From contig CP070672.1 of assembly GCA_020351895.1 (NCBI GenBank), positions 4,108,870 to 4,154,308 of the forward strand: a stretch of DNA of 45,439 bases. Reading direction: 5' to 3'. Made by a program: the position numbers and the translations under genes. The number at the start of each line of letters is the position of its first letter. The stretch's first letter is position 1. The notes below the pieces were generated by a model. That model was given only the letters and a program-made list of their open reading frames with translations, had not been told where the DNA came from and did not search any database. The stretch comes from Thermoplasmata archaeon. GTDB lineage: Archaea; Thermoplasmatota; Thermoplasmata; GCA-020350865. Below are positions 10,816 to 19,723 of this stretch, one piece after another.

Positions 10816-13800
10816 ATGGAGTCAAACAGACCAAGGAATTTGGGAATAATGCTTTCTTTTCTCGTGTTGGGTGTCATATTTCTCCTGGTTATATGTTCAC
10901 TTGGCTCGATAATAGTGGAAATAGAGAAAAGGGAAAACACCGAGGAGAAAGTGGAATTAGAACTACAAAATAAAGACGAATACTCTCATGAGTACAATTT
11001 GATATTAAATGGTTATTCCACGTTTTTGCCGAATCCTGCGCCCCTCAAGTTAATTCAACCGGATGGAGGAGAATTTACGGCGAAGATAAAGGCCGAGAAG
11101 ATAGGAGGACATGTGGAGACCATTAACGGATATTCCATAGTTATGGATGAGAATGGATGGTGGACCTATGCCCAAAAGGATGAAAGAGGTGTTCTGGTTC
11201 CAACAACCCATAGGGTAGGTATTATTGATCCAGAATTAATTGATGGCATTCAAAAACACCTGGAAAATAATCATCCAGATGTTCCTTCTAAGGAAAATTA
11301 CAATTTGCGACGCTCCACAAGGGCACCTCCCGCTGTTGGTACCTGGAAGGCAATTGCTTTAATGTTAAATTTCACGGATTTTGACTTTGGTGGATCACAT
11401 GATCAAGCCCATTTCAGACAATTGTTAAATGACACAGCCTCAAGCTCCATGCGGACTTATTATCGGGGGGTGTCGTATGGAATATTCGATATCGAGGTGG
11501 ATGTGGTGGGTCCTTTTCAGAGTTCCCATAGCATGGCATATTATGGAGCCGATAATCATGGACTCGATACAGGTAACGGGCCCGTGCCTCGAAACATCTA
11601 TGAGATGGCAAGAGAGGCTGTGCAGCTGGCAGACCCCAGTGTTGATTTCTCACAATACGATATTGACTCAGATGGAGAAATCGATGCCCTTTTTATCATC
11701 CATGCAGGCTCAGGCCAGGAGCAGAGTGGAAATAGTAACGATATTTGGTCCCATAAAAGTACCATCGGTTTTACAGGGGAATCTGTTGATGGGGTAATAG
11801 CGAGACCATATTCAACCGAACCGGAGGATGGGGAAATTGGTGTATTTGCACATGAATTCGGTCATGTGCTGGGATTACCCGATCTGTACGATAGGGACTA
11901 CAGTTCCAATGGGATTGGAGATTGGGGCCTTATGGCTGGTGGTTCTTGGAATGGCGCCCCAACTGGATCGCAACCTGCTCATTTCTGTGCATGGTCAAAG
12001 ATAATGCTTGGGTGGATTGAACCCATTATAGTAACATCTGATGTTTCCCTTTCGGCCATAGAAATCCCCCCCGTGGAAAATAACACTATTGTTTACAAGA
12101 TGTGGGCCCATGAATCCTCCACAAATACCAGCGAATATTTCTTGATTACAAACAGACAAAAGATAGGATATGATAATGCATTACCTGGAGAAGGAATATT
12201 GATTTGGCATGTGGATGATTCTGTTACAACCCAGAATGATGATGAAACACATTATTTGGTGGATTTAGAGGAGGCGGACGGCAATCCTCCGAACAATGCA
12301 GGGGATGCCTGGAAAAATTCGGTTTTAGGTTTTAGAGACTCAACCGACCCCAATAGTGACAGCTACAATGGATCGAGCACAGGTGTCTGGATTTGGAACA
12401 TCAGCGATGTTCTCCCCGGAAATAACATGACCTTGGGTTTCAATGAAATCAACACAGGCCCCACAGGCATCTACATCATAGATCCTGTAAGTGATATTAC
12501 GATCATCCCTGCATATGATTTTATATTAAACGACACCGATTTCCCGGACGAGGATGTGGATACGGGATCAGGCACATATGTAATTCAGTATTCTCCAGCG
12601 GGGATGGATTTATGGAGTGTTGTTTCACCCCAAACGCCCAAGGGTTGGATTGGAGGTGTGGGAGGGATTGTCAACTGCTCAGCCCTTCCCAATGGTACAT
12701 GGGACTTCAGGGGGCAGATTACAGATGAGGAAGGATATGTTTATTATACCCCAAAAGTATCCAACATAAAGCTTATTGACCTGGCACCGCCAGTGGCAGA
12801 TGCAGGTTACGACAACTTTACAGGCACAGATTCTCCCATATTATTGGATGGCTCAAACTCTTCAGATGATTCGGGTTACATTGCATGGTATAATTGGAGC
12901 TTTGGCGATGGGAATTTTCTAAATGGTTCAGGACCTATTTATTCCAAGGTTTTACACATATATACGGTTCCAGGTAATTACACAGTTGTCCTAAATGTCA
13001 GTGATGCCCAAGGTAACTGGGATGTGGATACCGTGAAAATCACGGTTAATGACACATCACCACCAATTACCAACCTCACAATCGATACGCCGAAATACCG
13101 GGAAAACATTACCCATGACTGGAATATAACCAGAACCACGAACTTCTACCTTTCTGCTTACGATATCTATTCAGGAGTGAACTTTACATGGTACTCAATT
13201 GACGGTCAATATTTTGAATTTGAAGGCAACCCATTCAACCTCTCTGGTTACTCAGAAGGCCCACATTATATAATTTATGGCAGCGAGGACGGCATAGGTA
13301 ACAACGATACAGGCTCTGAAATTACGATCTGGATAGATGAAAGCAAACCCATTACATCCCTTTCGATAAGTGGATTAAAATATCCTGATTTAATAAATGA
13401 TGGATGTAATGTTACATCATCTTCAGGGTTTACGCTTTCCGGTACTGACCGTCCCATAGCTCATAATGCTGGTATCAATTTCACATGGTACATAATCGAT
13501 GGAGATTATTCTGTTGGGACCTTCTTTAATTTGGCAGGTTACGGAGAGGGAGCCCATTCAATAAGCTGGGGCAGTGAAGATAATCTTGGCCATAATGAGA
13601 CCGATAAGTCAGTTGTCGTCTGGGTTGATGAATCCCATCCCAAAACTGACTTGATAATAAACCCACCAAAGTATCCAAAAAACAATGATGAAGGATGCAA
13701 CGTGACGTCTTATACGCAGTTTACACTTTCTGCTTCAGACAATCCCATTACTCATAGCTCAGGGATCAATTTCACGTGGTACATCATAGATGGCAATTAT

Positions 13801-16545
13801 TCAGTTGGGACCTCCTTTAACCTGTCTGGTTTGGGCGAGGGAATACATAACATCACCTGGGGCAGCGAAGATAATCTGTTTTACAATGAGACAAACAATT
13901 CAATTTCGGTTTGGGTCGATGATTCTCTACCACAGACCCAATTGATCCCAGGTTCTCCCTTGTTTCCTTCCTTCCCCTACGATGGATGCAACATTACTTC
14001 ATCAACTCAATTCACACTCTCAGGGGAGGATAAGCCTGGGGATCATAATGCTGGTATCAACTTCACCTGGTATTCAATAGATGGCGATTACTCTATAGGT
14101 ACTTCTTTTAATTTATCGGGATATTCTGAGGGTAGACATACGGTTTCCTGGGGCAGTCTTGATAACGTAGACCATAACGAGACTAATACGATTTCAGTCT
14201 GGCTCGACAATTCTCCTCCCAAGACAAATTTAACAATCGGTTCAGAAAAGTTCCCGATAGATGGTTTCGATAGTTGCAATGTCACATCATATACAACATT
14301 CACACTATCTCCCCAGGACTATCCCGCGCATAATTCTGGAATAAAACAACCTTGGTATACGGTAGATGGAGCATATTTCGGAGGCTCAAATTTCACACTG
14401 TCGTTATTTGGACTGAATGAAGGTCCGCATAGTATCACTTGGGGCAGTATAGATAATCTAGGTCAAAACGAATCAGGTAATCATATCGTCGTATATTTGG
14501 ATAAGCTACATCCTGATACAAAAATAGAAGTGGGGGGGCCGAAATGGCGGGACTTTCCCAACGAATATTACAATGTCACCCATTCCACACCATTTACTTT
14601 GAATGCAACTGATTCTTACTCTGGTATTGCATTCAGTTGGTATTTCATTGAGGGAGAGTATTTTGAAGGATCATACTTCAACCTCTCAGGATATGATGAT
14701 GGCGTATACACCATCGTATACGGCAGCCAGGATAATTTAGGCCACAATGAAACCCAAAAAAATATCACGGTCCTTCTTGACAACATTTCACCCAATTCCA
14801 CATTGAGTATCGGTGTACCAAAATATCGCTCACATGACCTGGACATTTGGAATATTACCGCATCTACAGTTTTTATGATCATATCAAATGACAATTCCTC
14901 AGGTGTTGAGATCGAATGGTACATTATTGATGATGATTACTTCGAGGATTGGATATTAAATCTGAATGGTTACTCCGATGGAAACCATACTATAACCTAC
15001 GGTACAAGGGATAGGTTGGGAAACAACGAGACAGGTAAATCTATCATCATATGGCTGGATAATTCAGCACCAAAAACGAATTTAACAATTGATATGCCTA
15101 AACATCCCATGTGGCCCAATGATGGCTGCAATGTTACTTCGTCCACCCAGTTCGTATTATCGGCGCAAGACACGCCTGACTTCCAGAATCCCGGTGTCAA
15201 CTTTACTTGGTATACCATCGACGGGAATTATTATATTGGGTCCACATTCAATCTGTCAGAATACAAAGAAGGCTCTCACATAATAACTTGGGGAAGCGTG
15301 GATAACTTAACAATAAATGAGACTGGAAACTCAATTGTAATCTGGGTGGATGATTCTGCACCAGAAACCGAATTAACCATAGATTCGCAAAGGTACCCAC
15401 TGGCACTCTATAATGGTTGTAATGTTACAAATAAGACTTTGTTTACTCTCTCGGGTTTGGACAAACCAACTTCACATAACGCCAGAGTAAATGTAACTTG
15501 GTACACTATCGATGGGGTCTATTTCGAAGGTGTTGAATTCAATTTATCGGATTATACTGAAGGTACACACACTATAACCTGGGGAAGTCGGGACAGCCTG
15601 AATCACAATGAGACCGGCAATTCATTGATCGTATATTTAGATATCACATCACCCACAACGGTCATTACCATTGGCGAGCCAAAATATCAGAAAGAGGAGT
15701 TGCATATTTGGAACATCACACAAGCCACAATATTCAACTTGATATCTGATGATGATCAAAGTGGCGTTTCATTTATCTGGTATACAATCGATGGTGAATA
15801 TCATGAGGGTTCTAATTTCATGTTGACAGGGCAAATCGATGGTCTGCATTACATATCTTGGGGTGCGCAGGATAACCTTGGGAACAACGAAAAAGAAAAT
15901 ACGTTGATGGTCAATGTGGACACTACAGCTCCGGTGGCTGAAATTTATTTCGGGGGTGAGGTTCCGTCAATGGATGAGAGAAACACAATTAACTCCTCGA
16001 CCTTGATAACAGTGATGGCTAACGATAGCATCGGTGTTGGAATTGATTTCATTTGGTACAGCCTTGATGGGGGTTTGTCCTACGAGATCTATGACTCTCC
16101 ATTTACGGTGCCTTTGAACACAAGTACGATAATATTTGGAGCCCGGGATATTCTAGGAAATAATGCTTCGGGTATAATGGTACGTATCAATGTAGATGAC
16201 AGGGAACCAGTTATCGATAACGGTGACGGTAATGGCAATGGAAATGGGGATGGCGACGGGGATACCGGTGATGGAGATATCGAACCAAGTGATTTCGATA
16301 TATTTGAAATACTGATGGATTATCTCTATTTGATAATATTAATAATAATCATCACCGTGGTTCTTGTTGTGATATTGGCGTTGTCCAGAAAAAGGAAGGG
16401 TAAAGAAGAAACGGTTGCATTTCAAACTGAAGATGTCCAAGAGGTTACGGCATTTCAAGTTGAGGAAGAGAAAAACGATAACCTTATCGAATTTAAAGAA
16501 GATGATAAACTGACCCCACCCCCTCCTCCTCCCCCTCCTGAATGA
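10816..16545 (+). CDS. Giant membrane-anchored M6-family metalloprotease with PKD and 11 Ig-like repeats (copy 2)
   Basis: This is the tandem paralog of the preceding protease with the same domain order. I chose ATG 10816 because GTGAT at 10807-10811 sits as a Shine-Dalgarno; an in-frame GTG at 10807 is the alternative, adding three residues. An N-terminal TM (LGIMLSFLVLGVIFLLVICS) is followed by the M6 domain with a complete HEFGHVLGLPDLYD motif starting at about His346, then GDWGLMAGGSWNG and AHFCAWSKIMLGW. A PKD domain (PPVADAGY, YNWSFGDGNF) precedes 11 Ig-like units. Many units here contain a DGCNVTS segment, so each of those repeats carries a cysteine, unlike copy 1. A Gly/Asn/Asp linker (NGDGNGNGNGDGDGD) leads into a TM (YLYLIILIIIITVVLVVILAL) and an acidic cytoplasmic tail ending in eight consecutive prolines and Glu. 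Likely a surface protease for extracellular protein; substrate unknown. Confidence 0.92.
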   Translation: MESNRPRNLGIMLSFLVLGVIFLLVICSLGSIIVEIEKRENTEEKVELELQNKDEYSHEYNLILNGYSTFLPNPAPLKLIQPDGGEFTAKIKAEKIGGHVETINGYSIVMDENGWWTYAQKDERGVLVPTTHRVGIIDPELIDGIQKHLENNHPDVPSKENYNLRRSTRAPPAVGTWKAIALMLNFTDFDFGGSHDQAHFRQLLNDTASSSMRTYYRGVSYGIFDIEVDVVGPFQSSHSMAYYGADNHGLDTGNGPVPRNIYEMAREAVQLADPSVDFSQYDIDSDGEIDALFIIHAGSGQEQSGNSNDIWSHKSTIGFTGESVDGVIARPYSTEPEDGEIGVFAHEFGHVLGLPDLYDRDYSSNGIGDWGLMAGGSWNGAPTGSQPAHFCAWSKIMLGWIEPIIVTSDVSLSAIEIPPVENNTIVYKMWAHESSTNTSEYFLITNRQKIGYDNALPGEGILIWHVDDSVTTQNDDETHYLVDLEEADGNPPNNAGDAWKNSVLGFRDSTDPNSDSYNGSSTGVWIWNISDVLPGNNMTLGFNEINTGPTGIYIIDPVSDITIIPAYDFILNDTDFPDEDVDTGSGTYVIQYSPAGMDLWSVVSPQTPKGWIGGVGGIVNCSALPNGTWDFRGQITDEEGYVYYTPKVSNIKLIDLAPPVADAGYDNFTGTDSPILLDGSNSSDDSGYIAWYNWSFGDGNFLNGSGPIYSKVLHIYTVPGNYTVVLNVSDAQGNWDVDTVKITVNDTSPPITNLTIDTPKYRENITHDWNITRTTNFYLSAYDIYSGVNFTWYSIDGQYFEFEGNPFNLSGYSEGPHYIIYGSEDGIGNNDTGSEITIWIDESKPITSLSISGLKYPDLINDGCNVTSSSGFTLSGTDRPIAHNAGINFTWYIIDGDYSVGTFFNLAGYGEGAHSISWGSEDNLGHNETDKSVVVWVDESHPKTDLIINPPKYPKNNDEGCNVTSYTQFTLSASDNPITHSSGINFTWYIIDGNYSVGTSFNLSGLGEGIHNITWGSEDNLFYNETNNSISVWVDDSLPQTQLIPGSPLFPSFPYDGCNITSSTQFTLSGEDKPGDHNAGINFTWYSIDGDYSIGTSFNLSGYSEGRHTVSWGSLDNVDHNETNTISVWLDNSPPKTNLTIGSEKFPIDGFDSCNVTSYTTFTLSPQDYPAHNSGIKQPWYTVDGAYFGGSNFTLSLFGLNEGPHSITWGSIDNLGQNESGNHIVVYLDKLHPDTKIEVGGPKWRDFPNEYYNVTHSTPFTLNATDSYSGIAFSWYFIEGEYFEGSYFNLSGYDDGVYTIVYGSQDNLGHNETQKNITVLLDNISPNSTLSIGVPKYRSHDLDIWNITASTVFMIISNDNSSGVEIEWYIIDDDYFEDWILNLNGYSDGNHTITYGTRDRLGNNETGKSIIIWLDNSAPKTNLTIDMPKHPMWPNDGCNVTSSTQFVLSAQDTPDFQNPGVNFTWYTIDGNYYIGSTFNLSEYKEGSHIITWGSVDNLTINETGNSIVIWVDDSAPETELTIDSQRYPLALYNGCNVTNKTLFTLSGLDKPTSHNARVNVTWYTIDGVYFEGVEFNLSDYTEGTHTITWGSRDSLNHNETGNSLIVYLDITSPTTVITIGEPKYQKEELHIWNITQATIFNLISDDDQSGVSFIWYTIDGEYHEGSNFMLTGQIDGLHYISWGAQDNLGNNEKENTLMVNVDTTAPVAEIYFGGEVPSMDERNTINSSTLITVMANDSIGVGIDFIWYSLDGGLSYEIYDSPFTVPLNTSTIIFGARDILGNNASGIMVRINVDDREPVIDNGDGNGNGNGDGDGDTGDGDIEPSDFDIFEILMDYLYLIILIIIITVVLVVILALSRKRKGKEETVAFQTEDVQEVTAFQVEEEKNDNLIEFKEDDKLTPPPPPPPPE

Positions 16546-16680
16546 GAGTATTGAAATAGACAAGAATGCATTTTTTTCAATGGATAATCAGGATTTACAA
16601 TAAAACAACCATCTGATTTTTCTTTTAAAACTTAAAAAAATTTAGTGCCTCTTGTACTTGCTAAACGATGACACAGAAAG
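16546..16680. other. A/T-rich spacer after the second M6 gene
   Basis: The spacer holds a T-run (near 16569-16577, in GCATTTTTTTC) that may end the M6 transcript, then A/T-rich sequence up to the TATA box of the RNA locus. No gene is seen. Confidence 0.4.
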
Positions 16681-16688
16681 ATTTATTA
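16680..16688 (+). promoter_or_regulatory. TATA box of the large structured RNA
   Basis: GATTTATTA is centred about 27 bp before 16711, where the 5' strand of the closing helix starts. That is the normal archaeal TATA-to-start distance, so promoter and RNA end support each other. An A-rich BRE-like stretch precedes it. Confidence 0.55.
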
Positions 16689-16710
16689 TGCCACAAACCT
16701 ATATGGGTTT

Positions 16711-17454
16711 TGGTGGGGAGGGTAAGGTAGAAAGATTATGCAACCACACGCTTTTGTCGAGCGATGCGCAGCGCAAGACGAGCTTGGTGTGCATCGGATC
16801 CGTAAGTTTCTACCGAGAAATACGAACCCTTGTGGTTTGTATTAAACCCTTTTACCAACCTGGGGGAGAGGAGCCTTCATCAACCGATGAAAGAATCCTT
16901 TCTCGCACATGGACGATTCAGGTAGACCTCGTGTCAACCTGATGTACCTGATTGAAGTGTATCTCTGATCGTTCGAACAGGCTTCACGTCTTGTCGAAAG
17001 GATCGCCACATTCGCAATAGTGTTAGGTACAAAGGCAAGGGATGACTGTGGAGTTGATCTCCACAAACTGGTGGCTTTTGCTTTCGGGCAGTTGCCGCAA
17101 GTTACTGTCTTCTCGAGTCAACCTCAGAAGGCAAAATTATGGTTGAATCGCTAGGTCGGTTCTTACCTTGTATTATGTCTTTCGAGATGGTGCCTACAGT
17201 TGGATTGAAACCTAGGACGATTCAATACTCTTACATCAAAAAAGATTTGGTAAATCAACTCAACTGAGAGGTTGTTTTGGTTTGCTGAGCCTGATCAGAT
17301 GTTAGGGTTGAGTTGGTACCTATGGCCTAACGTATGCTAATGCGAATTGATACGCGAGGATGAAAAGATCTACGCCGATTTCGTATTGGTGAAGATATGC
17401 CTGTCCTTAAATCGGGTTAATCGACCTAGGTAGAGGGGCGACTCATCCCCACCA
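16711..17454 (+). ncRNA. Large structured non-coding RNA of unknown class (about 744 nt)
   Basis: This gene-free interval contains many long complementary pairs. The ends pair: TGGTGGGGA (16711-16719) with TCCCCACCA (17446-17454). Further helices: GGTAGAAA 16726-16733 with 16807-16814, enclosing ATGCA-ACCA 16738-16746 with 16785-16794; a 10-bp hairpin 16819-16828/16834-16843; TTCATC 16876-16881/16886-16891; TCAGGTA 16918-16924/16945-16951; a hairpin spanning 16967-17003; TGTGGAG 17047-17053/17059-17065; GTCTTCT 17107-17113/17126-17132; TTGAATCG-CTAGG 17143-17155 with 17211-17225 (13 bp, 2-nt bulge); ATCAACTCAAC 17254-17264 with 17307-17317; CCGATTT 17375-17381/17409-17415. The TATA box at 16680 fits a start at 16711. 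I found no RNase P, SRP, rRNA or group II domain V signatures. It is larger than most archaeal ncRNAs, and its function is unknown. The strand follows from the promoter. Confidence 0.72.
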
Positions 17455-17544
17455 CCTAATATTTAATCAAAAACATTATATTCTTTAACACCTTTTTCCA
17501 ACAATGTAAGGGAAAGCCAAAAAACCGGCTTAAATGGGATTATT

Positions 17545-18552
17545 ATGAGATTTCTATCCATGAGAAAATATTCTAAGGTAATGGGTTGTATAACAACCAA
17601 TTTCCTGAGAGGAGATGCAGTGTATCCATTCTATGCCTCGTATAAAATCACCAATAAATGCAATATGAGGTGCAAGTTCTGCAATGTTTGGAGGGAAAAA
17701 ACACCTATTCTGCCAACTGATGAAGTGTTCAAGGTCCTGGACAACTTAGGGAATTCCAGCATCACTCTCCTGAGCCTTGAAGGTGGAGAGCCTTTGAGAA
17801 GAAAGGATTTAGGCGAAATTTTAAGGTATGCCAGTTCAAAGCCTTTTTACCTTTTTTTCACCACAAACGGCGTTCTTTTGGATAAATCACCCATGGAGGA
17901 ATACAGTAAATACATCGATTATCTGCATGTAAGCATAGATGAAGGCCATGATAACCTTGATATGTTGGAACGGTTAGAGGAATTTCAGACATATGCTCCA
18001 GTTTGTGTTCAAACTGTTGTAACATCCGAAGACATCGATGCCTTGGAGGATAAGGTCAAGTTGATCTTCAAGGCCAATGCAAGAACAGTGGTAATGCCTG
18101 CGGTTCATCTGGCAAAGACTGATGACTATTATCCACCTCCAGAAAAATTCAGAAGCGAAATTAGTCGTTTAAAAAAGCTCTATAAAAATACGATAACCAC
18201 ACCCTATGGTTTTCTGGAACGGATAAATAAACCCCATGGTTGCTCAACCTCTTCGATAATCATTGACTGTGATGGAAAAATATTCTACCCATGTCGGATT
18301 TTACAGCAAAAATCATGCAATCTTACAAAAACTCCTTTGATGGAGTATCTCAAATCTGAGGAGGCCGAACAGTACAGGTTACAAATGAGGGAATGCAACA
18401 AAAGATGCGGGTGGTACCAGTACTTTGCTACCAACTCATTCACCTCCCTTTGGGAGTTCTTTTCGGCAATAAAACCCTACTACGACGATCTATTGATGAA
18501 CGGTAGAAAGGAAAAGCACAGATATGTGAAAAAAACGATCACCACATCTTAG
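17545..18552 (+). CDS. Radical SAM protein with SPASM-like C-terminus
   Basis: The 335-aa protein carries the radical SAM cluster motif C39-NMR-C43-KF-C46 near its N-terminus, followed by LEGGEPLRRKD, the usual SAM-binding GGE motif. The C-terminal third has a cysteine pattern like a SPASM or twitch domain (CSTSS, DCDGKIFYPCR, KSC, ECNKRCGWY), so at least one auxiliary iron-sulfur cluster is likely. Such proteins act on peptides, heme precursors or lipids; the substrate cannot be read from the sequence. The chosen ATG is at 17545 and an in-frame ATG 18 bp downstream is possible. TATATTC near 17477-17484 is a candidate TATA box, so the gene seems to have its own promoter just after the large RNA. 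It is convergent with the M20 peptidase gene, 28 bp apart. Confidence 0.88.
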   Translation: MRFLSMRKYSKVMGCITTNFLRGDAVYPFYASYKITNKCNMRCKFCNVWREKTPILPTDEVFKVLDNLGNSSITLLSLEGGEPLRRKDLGEILRYASSKPFYLFFTTNGVLLDKSPMEEYSKYIDYLHVSIDEGHDNLDMLERLEEFQTYAPVCVQTVVTSEDIDALEDKVKLIFKANARTVVMPAVHLAKTDDYYPPPEKFRSEISRLKKLYKNTITTPYGFLERINKPHGCSTSSIIIDCDGKIFYPCRILQQKSCNLTKTPLMEYLKSEEAEQYRLQMRECNKRCGWYQYFATNSFTSLWEFFSAIKPYYDDLLMNGRKEKHRYVKKTITTS

Positions 18553-18580
18553 TTCTTTTATGGGAGATATTCATTTTTAT

Positions 18581-19702
18581 TTACCCTATACCCTTAATAC
18601 TATCTAAGAACTTAAGGTAAAAATTCCTACATCTCTCTATGGAATCTATATATACGCATTCGTTTGGACCATGGAGATTCTCACCTTTAGGTCCAAAGAC
18701 TATGGTTGGCATTATCTTTCCGAAGGCATTGAAATCGCCGACAGATTTTCCATATACAATATCTGGCTCTTTCTCGTAAAGTTTTCTATAAACAGATTTA
18801 AATTTAATAGCCCAAGGATCGTTTTCCTCAAGGATATATGGCTCCAAAAAAGGTGTTTCTCTTTTCATGAAGGATATTTCATAGGAGCTTTTTATATCCA
18901 TTGTTTTCAGCAGTTCTTCGAAATCGTTTTTTATCTGTTTCTTGCTCTCCCCCATTACAGTGTGCCTATCCACCCTTATTGTACATTTGTCAGGAACGGA
19001 GAGGGAATTCCCTCCACCTTCGATTTTCAAGGCACAGATTGTGCCTTCGCCCAGCTTTGAATGTGAGTTTAAAGGAAGCTTATTTAAAGCCCCGACTATT
19101 TGGGCAGCATCTTCAATTGCATTAGTCCCGGATTTTGGTGTAGCACCGTGTGATGAGCGACCTGTTACATTTATTTCAATTACATACCTTCCCCTGGCTC
19201 CAAGTTTTACATTTTCCTGGGTATCCTCGGGAATTATGCACAGCCCATCCTTTAAATGTTCCTTAAAATCCCTTTTAATCAGTTGCTCTATAAGAACATG
19301 GGAGCCCTTGCTGTTCCCCTCCTCATCCGAAACAGCGGTAAAAATTAGATTCATGTCCCTATTTACAGCATATTTAAAGGCGTCAACAGCAATGGCAATA
19401 CCTGCCTTCATATCACATGCACCAAGACCGAACAATCTATTACCTTCTGTTCTCGGTTTTAATGGATCAGATGTCCAGCCCTGCATTACCTCCACGGTAT
19501 CCATATGGCAATTTAATATGATACAGGCTTTTTCAGGATCTGTAATATGTCTTACAATCACATTGGGCCCAAAACCTCTTATACTTTGCATCTTTACCTC
19601 GGTGAAATCCAGTTGAGAGGCTATGAACTCTGCAATGGCATGTTCATTGCCAGTGACGCTCTCAATTGATATGAGATTTTTAGTTAACTCCAAGACGTCC
19701 AT
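18581..19702 (-). CDS. M20-family metallopeptidase/deacylase (ArgE/DapE/CPG2 type)
   Basis: The 373-aa protein has the full set of co-catalytic zinc motifs: His66 and Asp68 in NCHMDTVEV, Asp97 in GACDMKAG, and Glu127/Glu128 in SDEEGN. GRSSHGATPKSGTNAIEDA marks the inserted dimerisation domain with its conserved histidine. Members hydrolyse N-acyl amino acids or small peptides (acetylornithine, succinyl-diaminopimelate, carboxypeptidase G2 substrates); the motifs do not fix the substrate. The start is preceded by GGAGAGTGGGAG. It lies 21 bp after birA on the same strand, so the two are probably co-transcribed. With the secreted proteases in the window it could finish peptide degradation inside the cell, but a biosynthetic role is equally possible. 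Confidence 0.9.
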   Translation of the reverse strand: MDVLELTKNLISIESVTGNEHAIAEFIASQLDFTEVKMQSIRGFGPNVIVRHITDPEKACIILNCHMDTVEVMQGWTSDPLKPRTEGNRLFGLGACDMKAGIAIAVDAFKYAVNRDMNLIFTAVSDEEGNSKGSHVLIEQLIKRDFKEHLKDGLCIIPEDTQENVKLGARGRYVIEINVTGRSSHGATPKSGTNAIEDAAQIVGALNKLPLNSHSKLGEGTICALKIEGGGNSLSVPDKCTIRVDRHTVMGESKKQIKNDFEELLKTMDIKSSYEISFMKRETPFLEPYILEENDPWAIKFKSVYRKLYEKEPDIVYGKSVGDFNAFGKIMPTIVFGPKGENLHGPNECVYIDSIERCRNFYLKFLDSIKGIG

Positions 19703-19723
19703 TTTCTCCCACTCTCCAATTCC

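Noticed and set aside
16652..16942. Open frame of 96 codons inside the structured RNA
   Set aside because: It runs through several stems, has no family resemblance and atypical composition, and a second overlapping frame exists on the other strand (16842-17066). Chance frames in an RNA gene explain both.
17107..17132. Intrinsic terminator inside the RNA locus
   Set aside because: The hairpin is not followed by a T-run and sits in the middle of a larger folded region.
16711..17454. RNase P RNA, SRP RNA, rRNA fragment or group II intron
   Set aside because: No conserved RNase P core segments, no SRP S-domain signature, no rRNA landmarks and no domain V-like hairpin were found, and the length does not suit RNase P or SRP RNA.
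18942..19616. 224-codon frame antisense to the M20 peptidase gene
   Set aside because: The minus-strand frame has all M20 catalytic motifs over its full length; the plus-strand frame is a mirror of its codon usage.
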